Of a stretch of DNA of 64,000 nt, positions 51,990-61,138 are shown piece after piece (positions within the stretch are counted from its first letter, which is position 1; each line of letters begins with the position of its first letter). The translations under genes and the position numbers were made by a program. This stretch comes from Guyparkeria sp016278265. Its GTDB lineage: Bacteria; Pseudomonadota; Gammaproteobacteria; Halothiobacillales; Halothiobacillaceae. The notes beneath the pieces were generated by a model. The model worked only from the letters and a program-made list of their open reading frames with translations, did no database searches and was not told the origin of the DNA. The DNA is taken from the NCBI RefSeq assembly GCF_044582145.1, contig NZ_JBDODO010000001.1. The stretch is one strand, 5' to 3'.

Positions 51990-53357
51990 ATGAGTGGCAA
52001 GCATTTCGACATGATCGTCCTCGGCGGCGGCTCCGGCGGCCTGGCGGTCGCCGAGCGGGCGTCCCAGCACGGCAAGCGGGTCGCCGTAATCGAGCCCACC
52101 GCGCTCGGCGGCACCTGCGTCAACGTCGGCTGCGTGCCGAAGAAGGTCATGTGGTACGCCGCCAACCTCGCCCACGACCGGGCGGACGCCGTCGACTGGG
52201 GCTTCCCCGAGGCGCCGGGCGCGGTGGACTTCGCCACGCTGGTGAAAAAGCGCCGCGAGTTTATCGCCGGCATCACGAACTTCTGGAACGGCTACGCCAA
52301 GGATCTCAAGCTCGAGGTGATCGACGGCTACGGCCGCCTGGCTGGTGATAACAAGGTCGATGTCGACGGCACCACCTATACCGCCGATCACATCGTGATC
52401 TCCACCGGCGGCCGTCCGCTGGTCCCGTCAGTACCGGGCGCCGAGCACGGCATCACCTCGGACGGCTTCTTCGAACTCGATGACCTGCCGCAGAAGACCG
52501 CCGTGATCGGCGGTGGCTACATCGGCGTGGAACTGGCCGGCGTGCTGCGCTCGCTGGGCAGCGAGGTCACCCTGCTCGACATGCTTGACACGGTGCTCGC
52601 GCCGTTCGATCCGCTGATCCGTGAGACGGCCACCGAGAACCTGCACCAGATGGGCATCGAGACCCACCTGCCCTACAAGGTCTCCAAGCTGGAGAAGACC
52701 GACAAGGGCACGATCATCCACGGCGGGGACGGCGAGAAACTCGGCCCGTTCGACCAGGTGATCTGGGCCGTCGGCCGCAAGCCGAACACCGATGACATCG
52801 GGCTGGACCAGGCCGGCGTCGCGGTGGAGAAGAACGGCGTGATCCCAGTCGATGCCTACCAGAACACCAATATCGAGGCCATCTACGCCATCGGCGACAT
52901 CATCGGCAAGTACCCGCTCACCCCGGTGGCCATCGCTGCCGGTCGACGCCTCTCCGATCGCCTGTTCGACGGCCAGAACGACGCGCACCTCGAATACGAG
53001 ACCATCCCGACGGTGGTCTTCGCCCACCCGGCGCTGGGTACGGTCGGCTTGACCGAGCCGCAGGCCGTCGAGCGCTTCGGCAAGAAGCAGGTGACCATCT
53101 ACGAGACCACCTTCACGCCAATGCGCTACGCGCTTTCGGCGCACGGCTTCAAGACGGCGATGAAGCTCGTCTGCGTCGGCAAGGAAGAACGCGTTGCCGG
53201 GCTGCACCTGGTCGGCGACGGGGCCGACGAGATGCTGCAGGGCTTTGCCGTGGCGGTGAAGGCCGGCCTGACCAAGGGCCAATTCGACGACACCGTCGCC
53301 CTGCACCCAACCTCGGCCGAGGAGCTGGTCACACTCAAGACACCCCGCGCAGACTGA
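51990..53357 (+). CDS. gor: Glutathione-disulfide reductase
   Basis: The 455-residue FAD/NADPH enzyme has VLGGGSGGLAVAERAS (FAD), the redox pair C43/C48 in GGTCVNVGCVPKKVMW, the NADPH motif AVIGGGYIGVELAGVLRSLG, and the C-terminal HPTSAEELVTL with the catalytic histidine. It keeps glutathione reduced, including for the adjacent peroxiredoxin-glutaredoxin hybrid. A clear terminator follows. Confidence 0.96.
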   Translation: MSGKHFDMIVLGGGSGGLAVAERASQHGKRVAVIEPTALGGTCVNVGCVPKKVMWYAANLAHDRADAVDWGFPEAPGAVDFATLVKKRREFIAGITNFWNGYAKDLKLEVIDGYGRLAGDNKVDVDGTTYTADHIVISTGGRPLVPSVPGAEHGITSDGFFELDDLPQKTAVIGGGYIGVELAGVLRSLGSEVTLLDMLDTVLAPFDPLIRETATENLHQMGIETHLPYKVSKLEKTDKGTIIHGGDGEKLGPFDQVIWAVGRKPNTDDIGLDQAGVAVEKNGVIPVDAYQNTNIEAIYAIGDIIGKYPLTPVAIAAGRRLSDRLFDGQNDAHLEYETIPTVVFAHPALGTVGLTEPQAVERFGKKQVTIYETTFTPMRYALSAHGFKTAMKLVCVGKEERVAGLHLVGDGADEMLQGFAVAVKAGLTKGQFDDTVALHPTSAEELVTLKTPRAD

Positions 53358-53385
53358 CCGCGACAGCCACTCGCCACGCAACCCC

Positions 53386-53424
53386 ATTGGCCGGCGCGGG
53401 ACAACCCGGTCGGCCAATTTTTTT
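53386..53424 (+). terminator. gor: Intrinsic terminator downstream of gor
   Basis: ATTGGCC...GGCCAAT encloses GCGGG/CCCGG pairs around an ACAA loop and is followed by TTTTTTT. It separates gor from metR. Confidence 0.88.
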
Positions 53425-53441
53425 GAGCGAAGGCAACACCC

Positions 53442-54368
53442 ATGTTCCTGGAACTGCGACACCTGAAGACCATCCGCGCCATCGAGCAGACCGGCTCGCT
53501 GGCCGCGGCGGCCGAACGCCTGCACCTGACGCAGTCGGCCCTGTCGCACCAGATCCGTGCGCTCGAGTCGTACTACGAGACGCCGCTGTTCTCGCGCAGC
53601 TCGCGCCCCATGCGGCTGACCGAGGCGGGGCGGCGTCTGCTGGCCGCGGCCGACACCGTGCTGCCGGAGGTGGACCGGCTCGACCGCGACCTGCGCCAGA
53701 TTGCCGGCGGGGCGACCGGCCGGCTGTTCCTGGCGCTGGAATGCCATTCCTGCTTCACCTGGCTGATTCCCACGCTCGAGCGGTATCGCGCGCAGTGGCC
53801 CTCGATCGAGACCGACCTGTCGATGTCGTTCAGCTTCGATGCCATCGACGCGCTGCGCCGCGGTCAGCTCGACGGGGTGATCAGCTCCGATCCGGTCGAT
53901 GACGCGGAGTTGCACTTCGAGCCGCTGTTCCACTACCCGGTGGTGCTGGTGCTCGCCCCGGGCCACCCGCTGGCCGCCGAGGCGCGCATCACCCCCGAGA
54001 TGCTGGCCGACCAGACGGTGATCGGCTACCCGGTCGAGCGCGATCGACTGGATATCTACCGACGCTTTCTCGATCCGGCGGGCGTCGAGCCGGCCGGATC
54101 GCGCCGCTCGGAGCTCACCGCGATGATCGCCCAATGGGTCGCCAGCGGTCACGGCGTGGCGGCCCTGCCGAAATGGGCCATCAGCGACGAACTCACCCGG
54201 GGCATCGTCACGGCCCGGCCGCTGGGCGACGGCCTGTCGGCGACCATGCATCTGGCTGTGCGCCGCGACGAGCATCGACTGGCCTACATGGACGCTTTCC
54301 TGCGCCTGGCCCGCGAGCAGGCCGGCGACCGGCTGGGCGACATCACGCTCGCCCGCCCCGGCCGCTGA
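53442..54368 (+). CDS. metR: LysR-family regulator MetR
   Basis: The 308-residue regulator has an N-terminal winged helix-turn-helix (LRHLKTIRAIEQTGSLAAAAERLHLTQSALSHQIRALE). Its effector domain contains the MetR-like ALECHSCFTWLIPTLERY and VLVLAPGHPLAAEARITPEMLADQTVIGYPVERDRLDIYRRFL. MetR controls methionine genes in response to homocysteine. Its 3' end overlaps that of the convergent GGDEF-EAL gene by 26 bases. Confidence 0.9.
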   Translation: MFLELRHLKTIRAIEQTGSLAAAAERLHLTQSALSHQIRALESYYETPLFSRSSRPMRLTEAGRRLLAAADTVLPEVDRLDRDLRQIAGGATGRLFLALECHSCFTWLIPTLERYRAQWPSIETDLSMSFSFDAIDALRRGQLDGVISSDPVDDAELHFEPLFHYPVVLVLAPGHPLAAEARITPEMLADQTVIGYPVERDRLDIYRRFLDPAGVEPAGSRRSELTAMIAQWVASGHGVAALPKWAISDELTRGIVTARPLGDGLSATMHLAVRRDEHRLAYMDAFLRLAREQAGDRLGDITLARPGR

Positions 54369-57009
54369 CCGCCTCGGACGGCGACACGCTCACAACGGGC
54401 GGGTTGGGGCTTTCGCGGGCGAAGCGGTAGCCCTGCATCCAATCGATCGCCAGCCCACGGATCAGCTCCAGCTGGGCGTCGGTTTCGACGTTGAGCGCGA
54501 TCACGGTCACGCCCAGGGTCTCTGCAATGGTCAGCAGGCCGTCGATGAAGGCGCGGTCGCGGCGGCTGACCTTTCGGTCGCACAACCAGTCGGCCTCGAT
54601 CTTGACGAAATCGACATCGAATCGGCGCAGGTAGCTCAGGGTCTCCCGGCCAGAGCCGGCGTGATCGATCGCCAGACGCACCCCGGCGGCCCGCAGGTCG
54701 GCCAACGGCCCGACCAGGGCCCCGATCTCACCGGCCAGTGGGCTTTCGCTGATCTCGATCACGACCTGCGAGGCCTCGAGCGGTGACGCCTCGATGGCCG
54801 CGAGCAGGAAGTCGATGAAACGCGCCTCCATCAGGCTGGTGGGCGCGATATTGAAGAACAGCTGCCCGGCAAAGCCTGCCAGCACCGGGTCGCCCAGCGC
54901 ACGCTCGACCACCTGTCGGTCGACCCCGTCGACCAGCTGATCCCGGCCTAGGGCGCGCACGAATTCGGCCGCCGGCACCAGCCGATCGCCCACTTGGGTA
55001 CGGGCGAACACCTCAGCACCGACCACCTCGCCATCGGCCCGCCGGATCGGCTGGTAGACCACCGATACCGACGCCGGGTCGATCATGGTGATCGCCTCGT
55101 GCGCCGCACCGTCGGCCTGCTCGATCGCCCGCACCTCGTCGCGATTGGCCACCGCCAGCCGGTTCTTGCCAGCGGACTTGGCTCGGTACATCGCCTGATC
55201 GGCCAGCGAGAACAGCGCCTGCGCCGAGGCCGGGTCCGCCGCATCCACCGGCCCTACGGCCAGACCGATCGACAGCGACAGCACCAGCGACTCGCCGTCG
55301 GGGGCGGCGATCACCGCCTGCTGGGCCCGGCCGAGCAGGCGGTCGGCGACCTGCTCGGCGGTCGCATCGTCGGCATCGGGCAGGATGGCGACGAACTCGT
55401 CGCCGCCGTACCGGGCGACGATGTCACCGTCACGCAGGCTGGTGGTCAACAGGTCGGCGACGCGACGCAGGTAGTCGTCACCGAACCCGTGGCCATAGCG
55501 ATCATTGACCCGCTTGAAATCGTCCAGGTCGATCACCATCAGGCCGAAGCGGTACGCATGGCGCTGGGCCCGGCCGATCTCGTAGTCGAGCAGCGACCAG
55601 AACATGCGCTGGTTGTACAGGCGGGTAAGCGGATCGCGGGTGGCGAAGTACTCGAGATCCTCGGTGTGGCGCTCGATCGCGCGCACCGAGCCGACCACGT
55701 TGATCAGGGTCGAGAGGATCGACTCGATCACCAGTTTCTTCACCGGCACACGCGCCTCGCCCATGGGCACGATCAGCCCCACCATGCCCCGCATCGGCGG
55801 CAGGTCCATCGAGAGGGTCTTGGTGTGCAGGTCGAGGCGGCCGGCATCGGTTACCGGCGGCCCCTCCCGGCCGGAGTGCTGGCGCGGCGTGATCTTGTGC
55901 AACTGGTTACCGAAACCGTCGCCCACCCGTCGGCTGACCTCACGATCGAGACGGGCGGCGACCACCTCGTCGACCTCGCCGTGCCAGAACACGTCCACGC
56001 CGATGGGCCGATCGGCAATCGAGAAGGCGGTGAATACGCCATGCACGGTGAACTGTTGGTTGATCTCCTCGAGCAGGTCGCGCACGTAACGACGCCAGTC
56101 GCGCACCACGTCCGAGGTGATGACGAAATGCTCCAGCAGGCCGATCTCGAACTCGAGCAGGTTGCGATCGATCGCCACATGGCGGACCTTGTCGGTCAGC
56201 GCATCGACTCGAGAGAGCACGTCGTCGAACTCGGTAAAGCCGGTCGAGGCGCCGGCGAAGCGCAGGTCGGCCAGGTCCTCGACCCGGTTGACCTGCTCGA
56301 TCGAGCGATTGAGGCACTTGACCGACCGGCCCAGCCGCCAGCTGAGCAGCCCGGCGATCAGCAAGGCGGCCAGCAACGGGGCCGGGACGATCAGCATCAG
56401 CCGGTCAACCAGATCACCATGGGCCTGGTCGATCATCGGGCCGATCGGCTGGCGAATCGAGAGCACACCGAGGACGTCGCCGGCACTGGCGTTGACGTGG
56501 CATTGCAAACATTCGGCGTCGGCGACCAGGGGGCGGTCGTAACGCACCATCTGCGCGCCGGCCTCGACATGGGTCTGACGCGTCTCGAAGGCCGCCATGG
56601 CGGTCTTGTCCGGGGCGGGCTGCTCGAGGCGACCAAACAGCTCGTTGACCCGCGAGCCGCGATAGACATTGATCACCGCGCCGGGATCGGCCCGCTGGTT
56701 GAGGGAATCGAGAAACTCGTTGAGCTGATCACGCGTCCAGCCCTGACGCATGATCTGGTACATGGCATTGAAGGTGCCATCGGCCAGCACCCGGGCGTTC
56801 TGCACGGAAGCACGCTGCACCGCCTGGGTGAAGACCGCCTCGGTGGCCAGGTAGACCGCCGCCGTGACCACCACCGAGACGACCAGCGCCACGACCAGCA
56901 TCAGCGCGCGTAGCGATCGAAACCAGCCGATCAGCCATACGAAAGGGCCGGCCCCTGCCGTCTTTCCGCCCGAGAATTGCCCGTTGTTCCCCATCGGCTT
57001 TTTACCCAT
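54343..57009 (-). CDS. Membrane GGDEF-EAL protein with periplasmic CxxCH sensor domain
   Basis: The 888-residue c-di-GMP signalling protein has helix 1 (about 36-55) and a periplasmic domain with CLQCH (167-171), of the Tll0287/DUF3365 haem-sensor type. Helix 2 (about 203-225) and a cytoplasmic linker follow. The GGDEF domain is intact (DPLTRLYN at 459, RYGGDEF at 533-539) and has an I-site RDGD at 526-529. The EAL domain (about 645-865) keeps the first Glu (EVF instead of EAL) but has DHAGSG for DDFGTG, KIE for KID and LNVE for EGVE. It is therefore probably a diguanylate cyclase with a weak or inactive phosphodiesterase half. Haem or redox input is an inference from CxxCH. Confidence 0.9.
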   Translation of the reverse strand: MGKKPMGNNGQFSGGKTAGAGPFVWLIGWFRSLRALMLVVALVVSVVVTAAVYLATEAVFTQAVQRASVQNARVLADGTFNAMYQIMRQGWTRDQLNEFLDSLNQRADPGAVINVYRGSRVNELFGRLEQPAPDKTAMAAFETRQTHVEAGAQMVRYDRPLVADAECLQCHVNASAGDVLGVLSIRQPIGPMIDQAHGDLVDRLMLIVPAPLLAALLIAGLLSWRLGRSVKCLNRSIEQVNRVEDLADLRFAGASTGFTEFDDVLSRVDALTDKVRHVAIDRNLLEFEIGLLEHFVITSDVVRDWRRYVRDLLEEINQQFTVHGVFTAFSIADRPIGVDVFWHGEVDEVVAARLDREVSRRVGDGFGNQLHKITPRQHSGREGPPVTDAGRLDLHTKTLSMDLPPMRGMVGLIVPMGEARVPVKKLVIESILSTLINVVGSVRAIERHTEDLEYFATRDPLTRLYNQRMFWSLLDYEIGRAQRHAYRFGLMVIDLDDFKRVNDRYGHGFGDDYLRRVADLLTTSLRDGDIVARYGGDEFVAILPDADDATAEQVADRLLGRAQQAVIAAPDGESLVLSLSIGLAVGPVDAADPASAQALFSLADQAMYRAKSAGKNRLAVANRDEVRAIEQADGAAHEAITMIDPASVSVVYQPIRRADGEVVGAEVFARTQVGDRLVPAAEFVRALGRDQLVDGVDRQVVERALGDPVLAGFAGQLFFNIAPTSLMEARFIDFLLAAIEASPLEASQVVIEISESPLAGEIGALVGPLADLRAAGVRLAIDHAGSGRETLSYLRRFDVDFVKIEADWLCDRKVSRRDRAFIDGLLTIAETLGVTVIALNVETDAQLELIRGLAIDWMQGYRFARESPNPPVVSVSPSEAVSGRGGRA

Positions 57010-57349
57010 CCCTGGTCGAGAAAGCCGCCAACCGCTCGGCTGTTAATGAAGTGCGCTCCGTGATCCACCGCGACAAGACCACAAAAGCCGTGTGGTCATT
57101 ATTGGCCGGTCAGGATAACGCCGTCAAAGCACCGACTGAAATCAGAATCAAAGCCAGCATTATCAAATATTTGAATATTCTGTTTTCACTAACCCCGCTA
57201 TTCCCCGCGAACAAGGCGTTAAGACGCTCCTGATCGGTTATCAAAACCGAGGGGAAAACCAGTTGGTCACGTACTCATCTGGCGACTATGGTCAAACCAG
57301 CCTCCCCCGTTGCCATCGGGGAACCTCGACGTCTACTGGAGTCCCGGCC

Positions 57350-58282
57350 ATGCCAGCCCCCGACCTGTCTCGACGACGCATACTGCAGCTGGCCGCCGCC
57401 GGCCTGGGCGCCGGCTGGCTGCCCGTCACGTTTGGCCAGGACAAATCCGCAGGCAGGACCGTCATCACCCGGCGCCTGCCGGATGGCCACGACCTGCCGG
57501 CCATCGGCATGGGCACGTGGATCACCTTCAACGTCGGCTCGGACCCCGAGGCCCGGGCCGGACGCACACAGGTGCTGCGCACCTTTCTCGAGGCCGGCGG
57601 CGCACTGGTCGACTCCTCGCCCATGTACGGCTCGGCCGAGTCGGTGATCGGCCACGCCCTGAGCGAGATCGGCGGCGACCCGTCGGTCTTCGCCGCCTCC
57701 AAGGTCTGGACCCCGGACAGGGATGCCACCGCCGAGCAGGTCGCCCAGTCGGAGCGTCGCTGGGGCCTCGAGCGGATGGACCTGATGCAGGTGCACAACC
57801 TGGTCGCCTGGGAGGCGCACCTGAAACACCTGCTCGAGATGCGCGAGGAAGGCCGACTGCGCTACGTCGGCATCACCACCTCGCATGGGCGTCGGCATGC
57901 CGACATCGAGCGGATCATGCACGACTGGCCGATCGATTTCGTTCAGGCCAGCTACAGCCTGGCCAACCGCGAGGCCGAAAACCGCCTACTGCCATTGGCC
58001 GAGGAGCGCGGCATTGCCTTTATCGCCAACCGCCCCTTCCAGGGCGGACGCCTGATCGACCGGGTCAAGCGCCACCCGTTCCCCGTCTGGGCGCGCGAGG
58101 CGGGGCTGGCGAACTGGGCCGACTTCCTGCTCAAGTTCCTGATCGCCCACCCGGCCGTCACCTGCGCGATTCCCGCCACCAGCCGGGTCGAGCACATGCG
58201 GGAAAACATGACCGCATTGCGCGGCCCACTGCCCGACGAGGCGCTGCGGCGACGCATGGTCGAGCACGTCCAAGAGCTCTGA
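57350..58282 (+). CDS. Tat-exported aldo/keto reductase-family protein
   Basis: The 310-residue protein has a twin-arginine signal (SRRRILQLAAAGLGAGWLPVTFGQ). An AKR barrel follows with the conserved Asp/Tyr pair (GGALVDSSPMYGSAESVIGHAL), Lys (ASKVWT) and His (MQVHNLVAW). The substrate is unknown. A Tat-exported AKR must fold with its cofactor before export. The ATG at 57350 has TGGAG 8 bases upstream. The 340-base gap before it is AT-rich, holds small palindromes (CAAATATTTG; TCGGTT/AACCGA at 57234-57250) and no gene. Confidence 0.85.
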   Translation: MPAPDLSRRRILQLAAAGLGAGWLPVTFGQDKSAGRTVITRRLPDGHDLPAIGMGTWITFNVGSDPEARAGRTQVLRTFLEAGGALVDSSPMYGSAESVIGHALSEIGGDPSVFAASKVWTPDRDATAEQVAQSERRWGLERMDLMQVHNLVAWEAHLKHLLEMREEGRLRYVGITTSHGRRHADIERIMHDWPIDFVQASYSLANREAENRLLPLAEERGIAFIANRPFQGGRLIDRVKRHPFPVWAREAGLANWADFLLKFLIAHPAVTCAIPATSRVEHMRENMTALRGPLPDEALRRRMVEHVQEL

Positions 58283-58290
58283 CGCCACTG

Positions 58291-58908
58291 ATGGAGACCT
58301 GGCTCAGCTATCGCCTGGCCGACCTGCTGATGTTTTCGCCGGCCATCTATGCGCGGCTGTTCGAGCGGTTGAACGAGACCCTGTGGCCGGGCCATGCGCT
58401 GCTCGCCGCCCTGAGCCTGGCGATGCTGATGCTGGCCGGCTCACGCACCGGCGTCGCTCACCGTCTGGCCGCCGGACTGCTTGCCTTTGCCTGGGGCGGG
58501 GTGGCGTGGGGCTTTTTCGGCCTGTACGCGGAGATCAATCTGGCCGCGCCCTGGTTTGCCGCCCTGTTCGCGGGCCAGACCGTTATGCTGCTGATGCTGG
58601 CCGCCGTCGGGCCGGGGCTCGCGCTCGATCGCCCGCGGCAGGTGCGTCACTGGCTGGGGCTTGGTCTCGCCATCTGGGGGCTGGTCTTTCACCCACTCGC
58701 CTGGTGGGCGGCCGGGCGCCCCCTGGCCGGGACGGAACTCTTTGCCGTCGCGCCCGATCCGACGGCCATCGCCACCATCGGCCTGCTGCTGATGGCCCGC
58801 CTCCCTCAGCGGGGCCGGCTGCCGCTCCGAGCAATACTGCTCACCCTGCCGGTGGCTTGGCTCTTGATCTCGGCGCTGACCTGGTGGGCGTTGCTGACCG
58901 CCTTCTGA
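58291..58908 (+). CDS. Small polytopic membrane protein (DUF6064-like)
   Basis: The 205-residue protein has about six hydrophobic helices. The N-terminus METWLSYRLADLLMFSPAIYARLFERLNETLWPGHALLAAL resembles DUF6064-type proteins (FxxxFxxYNxxxWP-like pattern). The function is unknown. It starts 8 bases after the aldo/keto reductase stop, so the two are probably co-transcribed. Confidence 0.7.
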   Translation: METWLSYRLADLLMFSPAIYARLFERLNETLWPGHALLAALSLAMLMLAGSRTGVAHRLAAGLLAFAWGGVAWGFFGLYAEINLAAPWFAALFAGQTVMLLMLAAVGPGLALDRPRQVRHWLGLGLAIWGLVFHPLAWWAAGRPLAGTELFAVAPDPTAIATIGLLLMARLPQRGRLPLRAILLTLPVAWLLISALTWWALLTAF

Positions 58909-58987
58909 TCAGGGCGGCGGCCGGGCGACTCCAGCCGTTTGAACTACGATCTAACCCGACACCCGCACCGGAGGCGCGAGCGCCTGC

Positions 58988-61138
58988 ATGACGACAACGG
59001 ACACCAACGATGGGGCTACCGGAACACCTGAGGGTTTCTGGCGTACCGGCCAGGCCGACCGCCTAGGGCTGGTGATCGATGGCGAGCACTGGTTCCCGGC
59101 GTTCGCCGAGATGCTCGCCCAGGCCCGTCATCAGGCCATCATCCTCTGCTGGGACGTCGACAGCCGGGTCGAGATGCAGCGCCCCTGCGAGGCAGAGCAG
59201 GCCCCGTGTCACCTGACCGCCGTGCTGCACCAGGCATTGGCGAACAACCCGGAGCTGACGATCCACCTGCTCCCCTGGGACTTCGCCATGATCTACGCCT
59301 TCGAGCGCGAATGGCTACCACTGTTCAATCGCCCGATGGACCGCCACCCGCGTCTAAAGGTGCAATTCGACGGCCAGCACCCAATAGGCGCCTCGCAGCA
59401 CCAGAAAATGCTGGTCGTCGACGACCACGCGGCCCTGGTTGGCGGCTTCGATCCCTCCAAGTGGCGCTGGGACCGACGCGCGCACGCCGCCGACGAGCCA
59501 TTGCGACGCGACCCCGATGGGCATTCGTACCCCCCTTTCCACGACTTGGCCTTCGCGCTGACCGGCACGATCTGCCGCGATCTGGGCGACCTGGCGCGCG
59601 ATCGCTGGGAGCGCGCCACCGGGAAACGCCTCGACCCGCCCGGCGACAGCGGCCATCCCGCACCATGGCCAGCCGAGCACGTCGCTGTTGCCCTCGACGA
59701 CGCCCAGGTAGGCATCACGCGCACCCTGCCGGCCTGGCAGGATCAGACCGAGGTGCGCGAGATCGAGACCCGGCTGTGTCGACTGATCGGCGCGGCTCGT
59801 GACTGCATCTACATCGAGAACCAGTACTTCACCAGCCACCGGATCGGCGAGGCGCTGTTCGCGCGGCTCGAGGAAGAACACGGCCCCGAGGTCATCCTCC
59901 TGCTGCCGCGGGAAAAGGACGGCTGGCTTGAGCGACTGACCATGGACGTGCTGCGCGCCCGGCTGATCGAGCGGCTGCGCGCCGCCGACCGCCATGACCG
60001 CCTGCGGATCTATTACCCGGCCGTGGCCGGGCTGGAGCCCGGCATGGTGAGCCTCCACTCCAAGCTGGTCATCGGAGACGACCAGGAAATCAATCTCGGT
60101 TCGGCCAACACGTCGAATCGCTCGATGGGCTTCGACAGCGAGCTCAACCTCTCCCTGCTCGGTGATCGGGAGGAAAGCCGCGCGTCGATCACCGCGATGC
60201 GCCGCGAACTGCTGGCCGAGCATCTCGGCACCACGCCGGCGGCGGTCGCGGCGGCCGAGGACGAACAGGGCTCGATCGCCAGGGCGATCGCCATGCTCAA
60301 CCGTCCGGGCGAGGACCGCTGGCTCGAGCCATTGACCGTGACGCTCGACCCGGCGATCGACCGCCAGGTGCCCGACGCGGCCGTCATCGATCCCGAGCGC
60401 GCCCGACCACCGGAGGAACTGATCGACATGTTCATCGAGAAGAAGGCGCGCCGCCCCGTGCGACGCAAGGCGGCCGCCTTTGCCTTGCTGATCGCGCTGT
60501 TCGTGGTGATCACCGGACTGCTGAAATTCACCCCGCTGGGCGAGGTACTGGCCCCAGGGGAACTGTTCGATCGGCTGACCGATCTCCGCGATGCCCCCGG
60601 CGGCACCTGGGCCTTTCTTGGACTGGCCGTGGTCGGGCTGCTGCTGGGCGTGCCGGCCACGCCGGTGGTGATAACCGCCGGGCTGCTGTTCGGGGCCTGG
60701 GCCGGTTTCGGCCTGGCCTATGCCGCGCTGGTGGTCGCGGCACTGGTCGGATTCCTCGCCGGCCAGTGCCTCGGCACCGAGGCGTTGCGCCGGCTGGCGG
60801 GCAAACGCCTCGATCGACTCTCGCGCACGCTGGCGCGCCGCGGCGTCCTGACCGTGTTCTCCTTGCGCCTGGTGCCGTTGGCCCCGTTCGCGGTGGTCAA
60901 CCTGGTCGCCGGTGCCACCCATATTGGCTTCCGCGATTTCCTGATCGGCAGTCTTGCCGGACTCGTGCCCGGCACCGTCGCGCTGACGATCTTCTCCGAC
61001 CAGTTGCTACGTACGCTGCTCGATCCGTCGCCAGTCGCGATCGGCGTACTGGTGCTGATCACCGCGGTATTCATCGGCATCGGCTGGGGGCTGTCACGCT
61101 GGCTGGCCCTGCGCGAGCAAGCCCCGGGGGCATCATGA
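58988..61138 (+). CDS. Phospholipase D-like / VTT-domain fusion
   Basis: The 716-residue protein joins a PLD-superfamily half with two HKD motifs (H138-K140-D145 in HQKMLVVDD, H357-K359-D364 in HSKLVIGDD) to a C-terminal membrane half. The latter has a helix at about 480-497 and a VTT/DedA-like domain (GVPATPVVITAGLLFGAWAGFGLAY, LRLVPLAPFAVVNLVAGATHIGFRDFLIGSLAGLVPGT). A role in cardiolipin or phosphatidyl transfer with lipid scrambling is plausible. It overlaps the next gene by four bases. Confidence 0.9.
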   Translation: MTTTDTNDGATGTPEGFWRTGQADRLGLVIDGEHWFPAFAEMLAQARHQAIILCWDVDSRVEMQRPCEAEQAPCHLTAVLHQALANNPELTIHLLPWDFAMIYAFEREWLPLFNRPMDRHPRLKVQFDGQHPIGASQHQKMLVVDDHAALVGGFDPSKWRWDRRAHAADEPLRRDPDGHSYPPFHDLAFALTGTICRDLGDLARDRWERATGKRLDPPGDSGHPAPWPAEHVAVALDDAQVGITRTLPAWQDQTEVREIETRLCRLIGAARDCIYIENQYFTSHRIGEALFARLEEEHGPEVILLLPREKDGWLERLTMDVLRARLIERLRAADRHDRLRIYYPAVAGLEPGMVSLHSKLVIGDDQEINLGSANTSNRSMGFDSELNLSLLGDREESRASITAMRRELLAEHLGTTPAAVAAAEDEQGSIARAIAMLNRPGEDRWLEPLTVTLDPAIDRQVPDAAVIDPERARPPEELIDMFIEKKARRPVRRKAAAFALLIALFVVITGLLKFTPLGEVLAPGELFDRLTDLRDAPGGTWAFLGLAVVGLLLGVPATPVVITAGLLFGAWAGFGLAYAALVVAALVGFLAGQCLGTEALRRLAGKRLDRLSRTLARRGVLTVFSLRLVPLAPFAVVNLVAGATHIGFRDFLIGSLAGLVPGTVALTIFSDQLLRTLLDPSPVAIGVLVLITAVFIGIGWGLSRWLALREQAPGAS

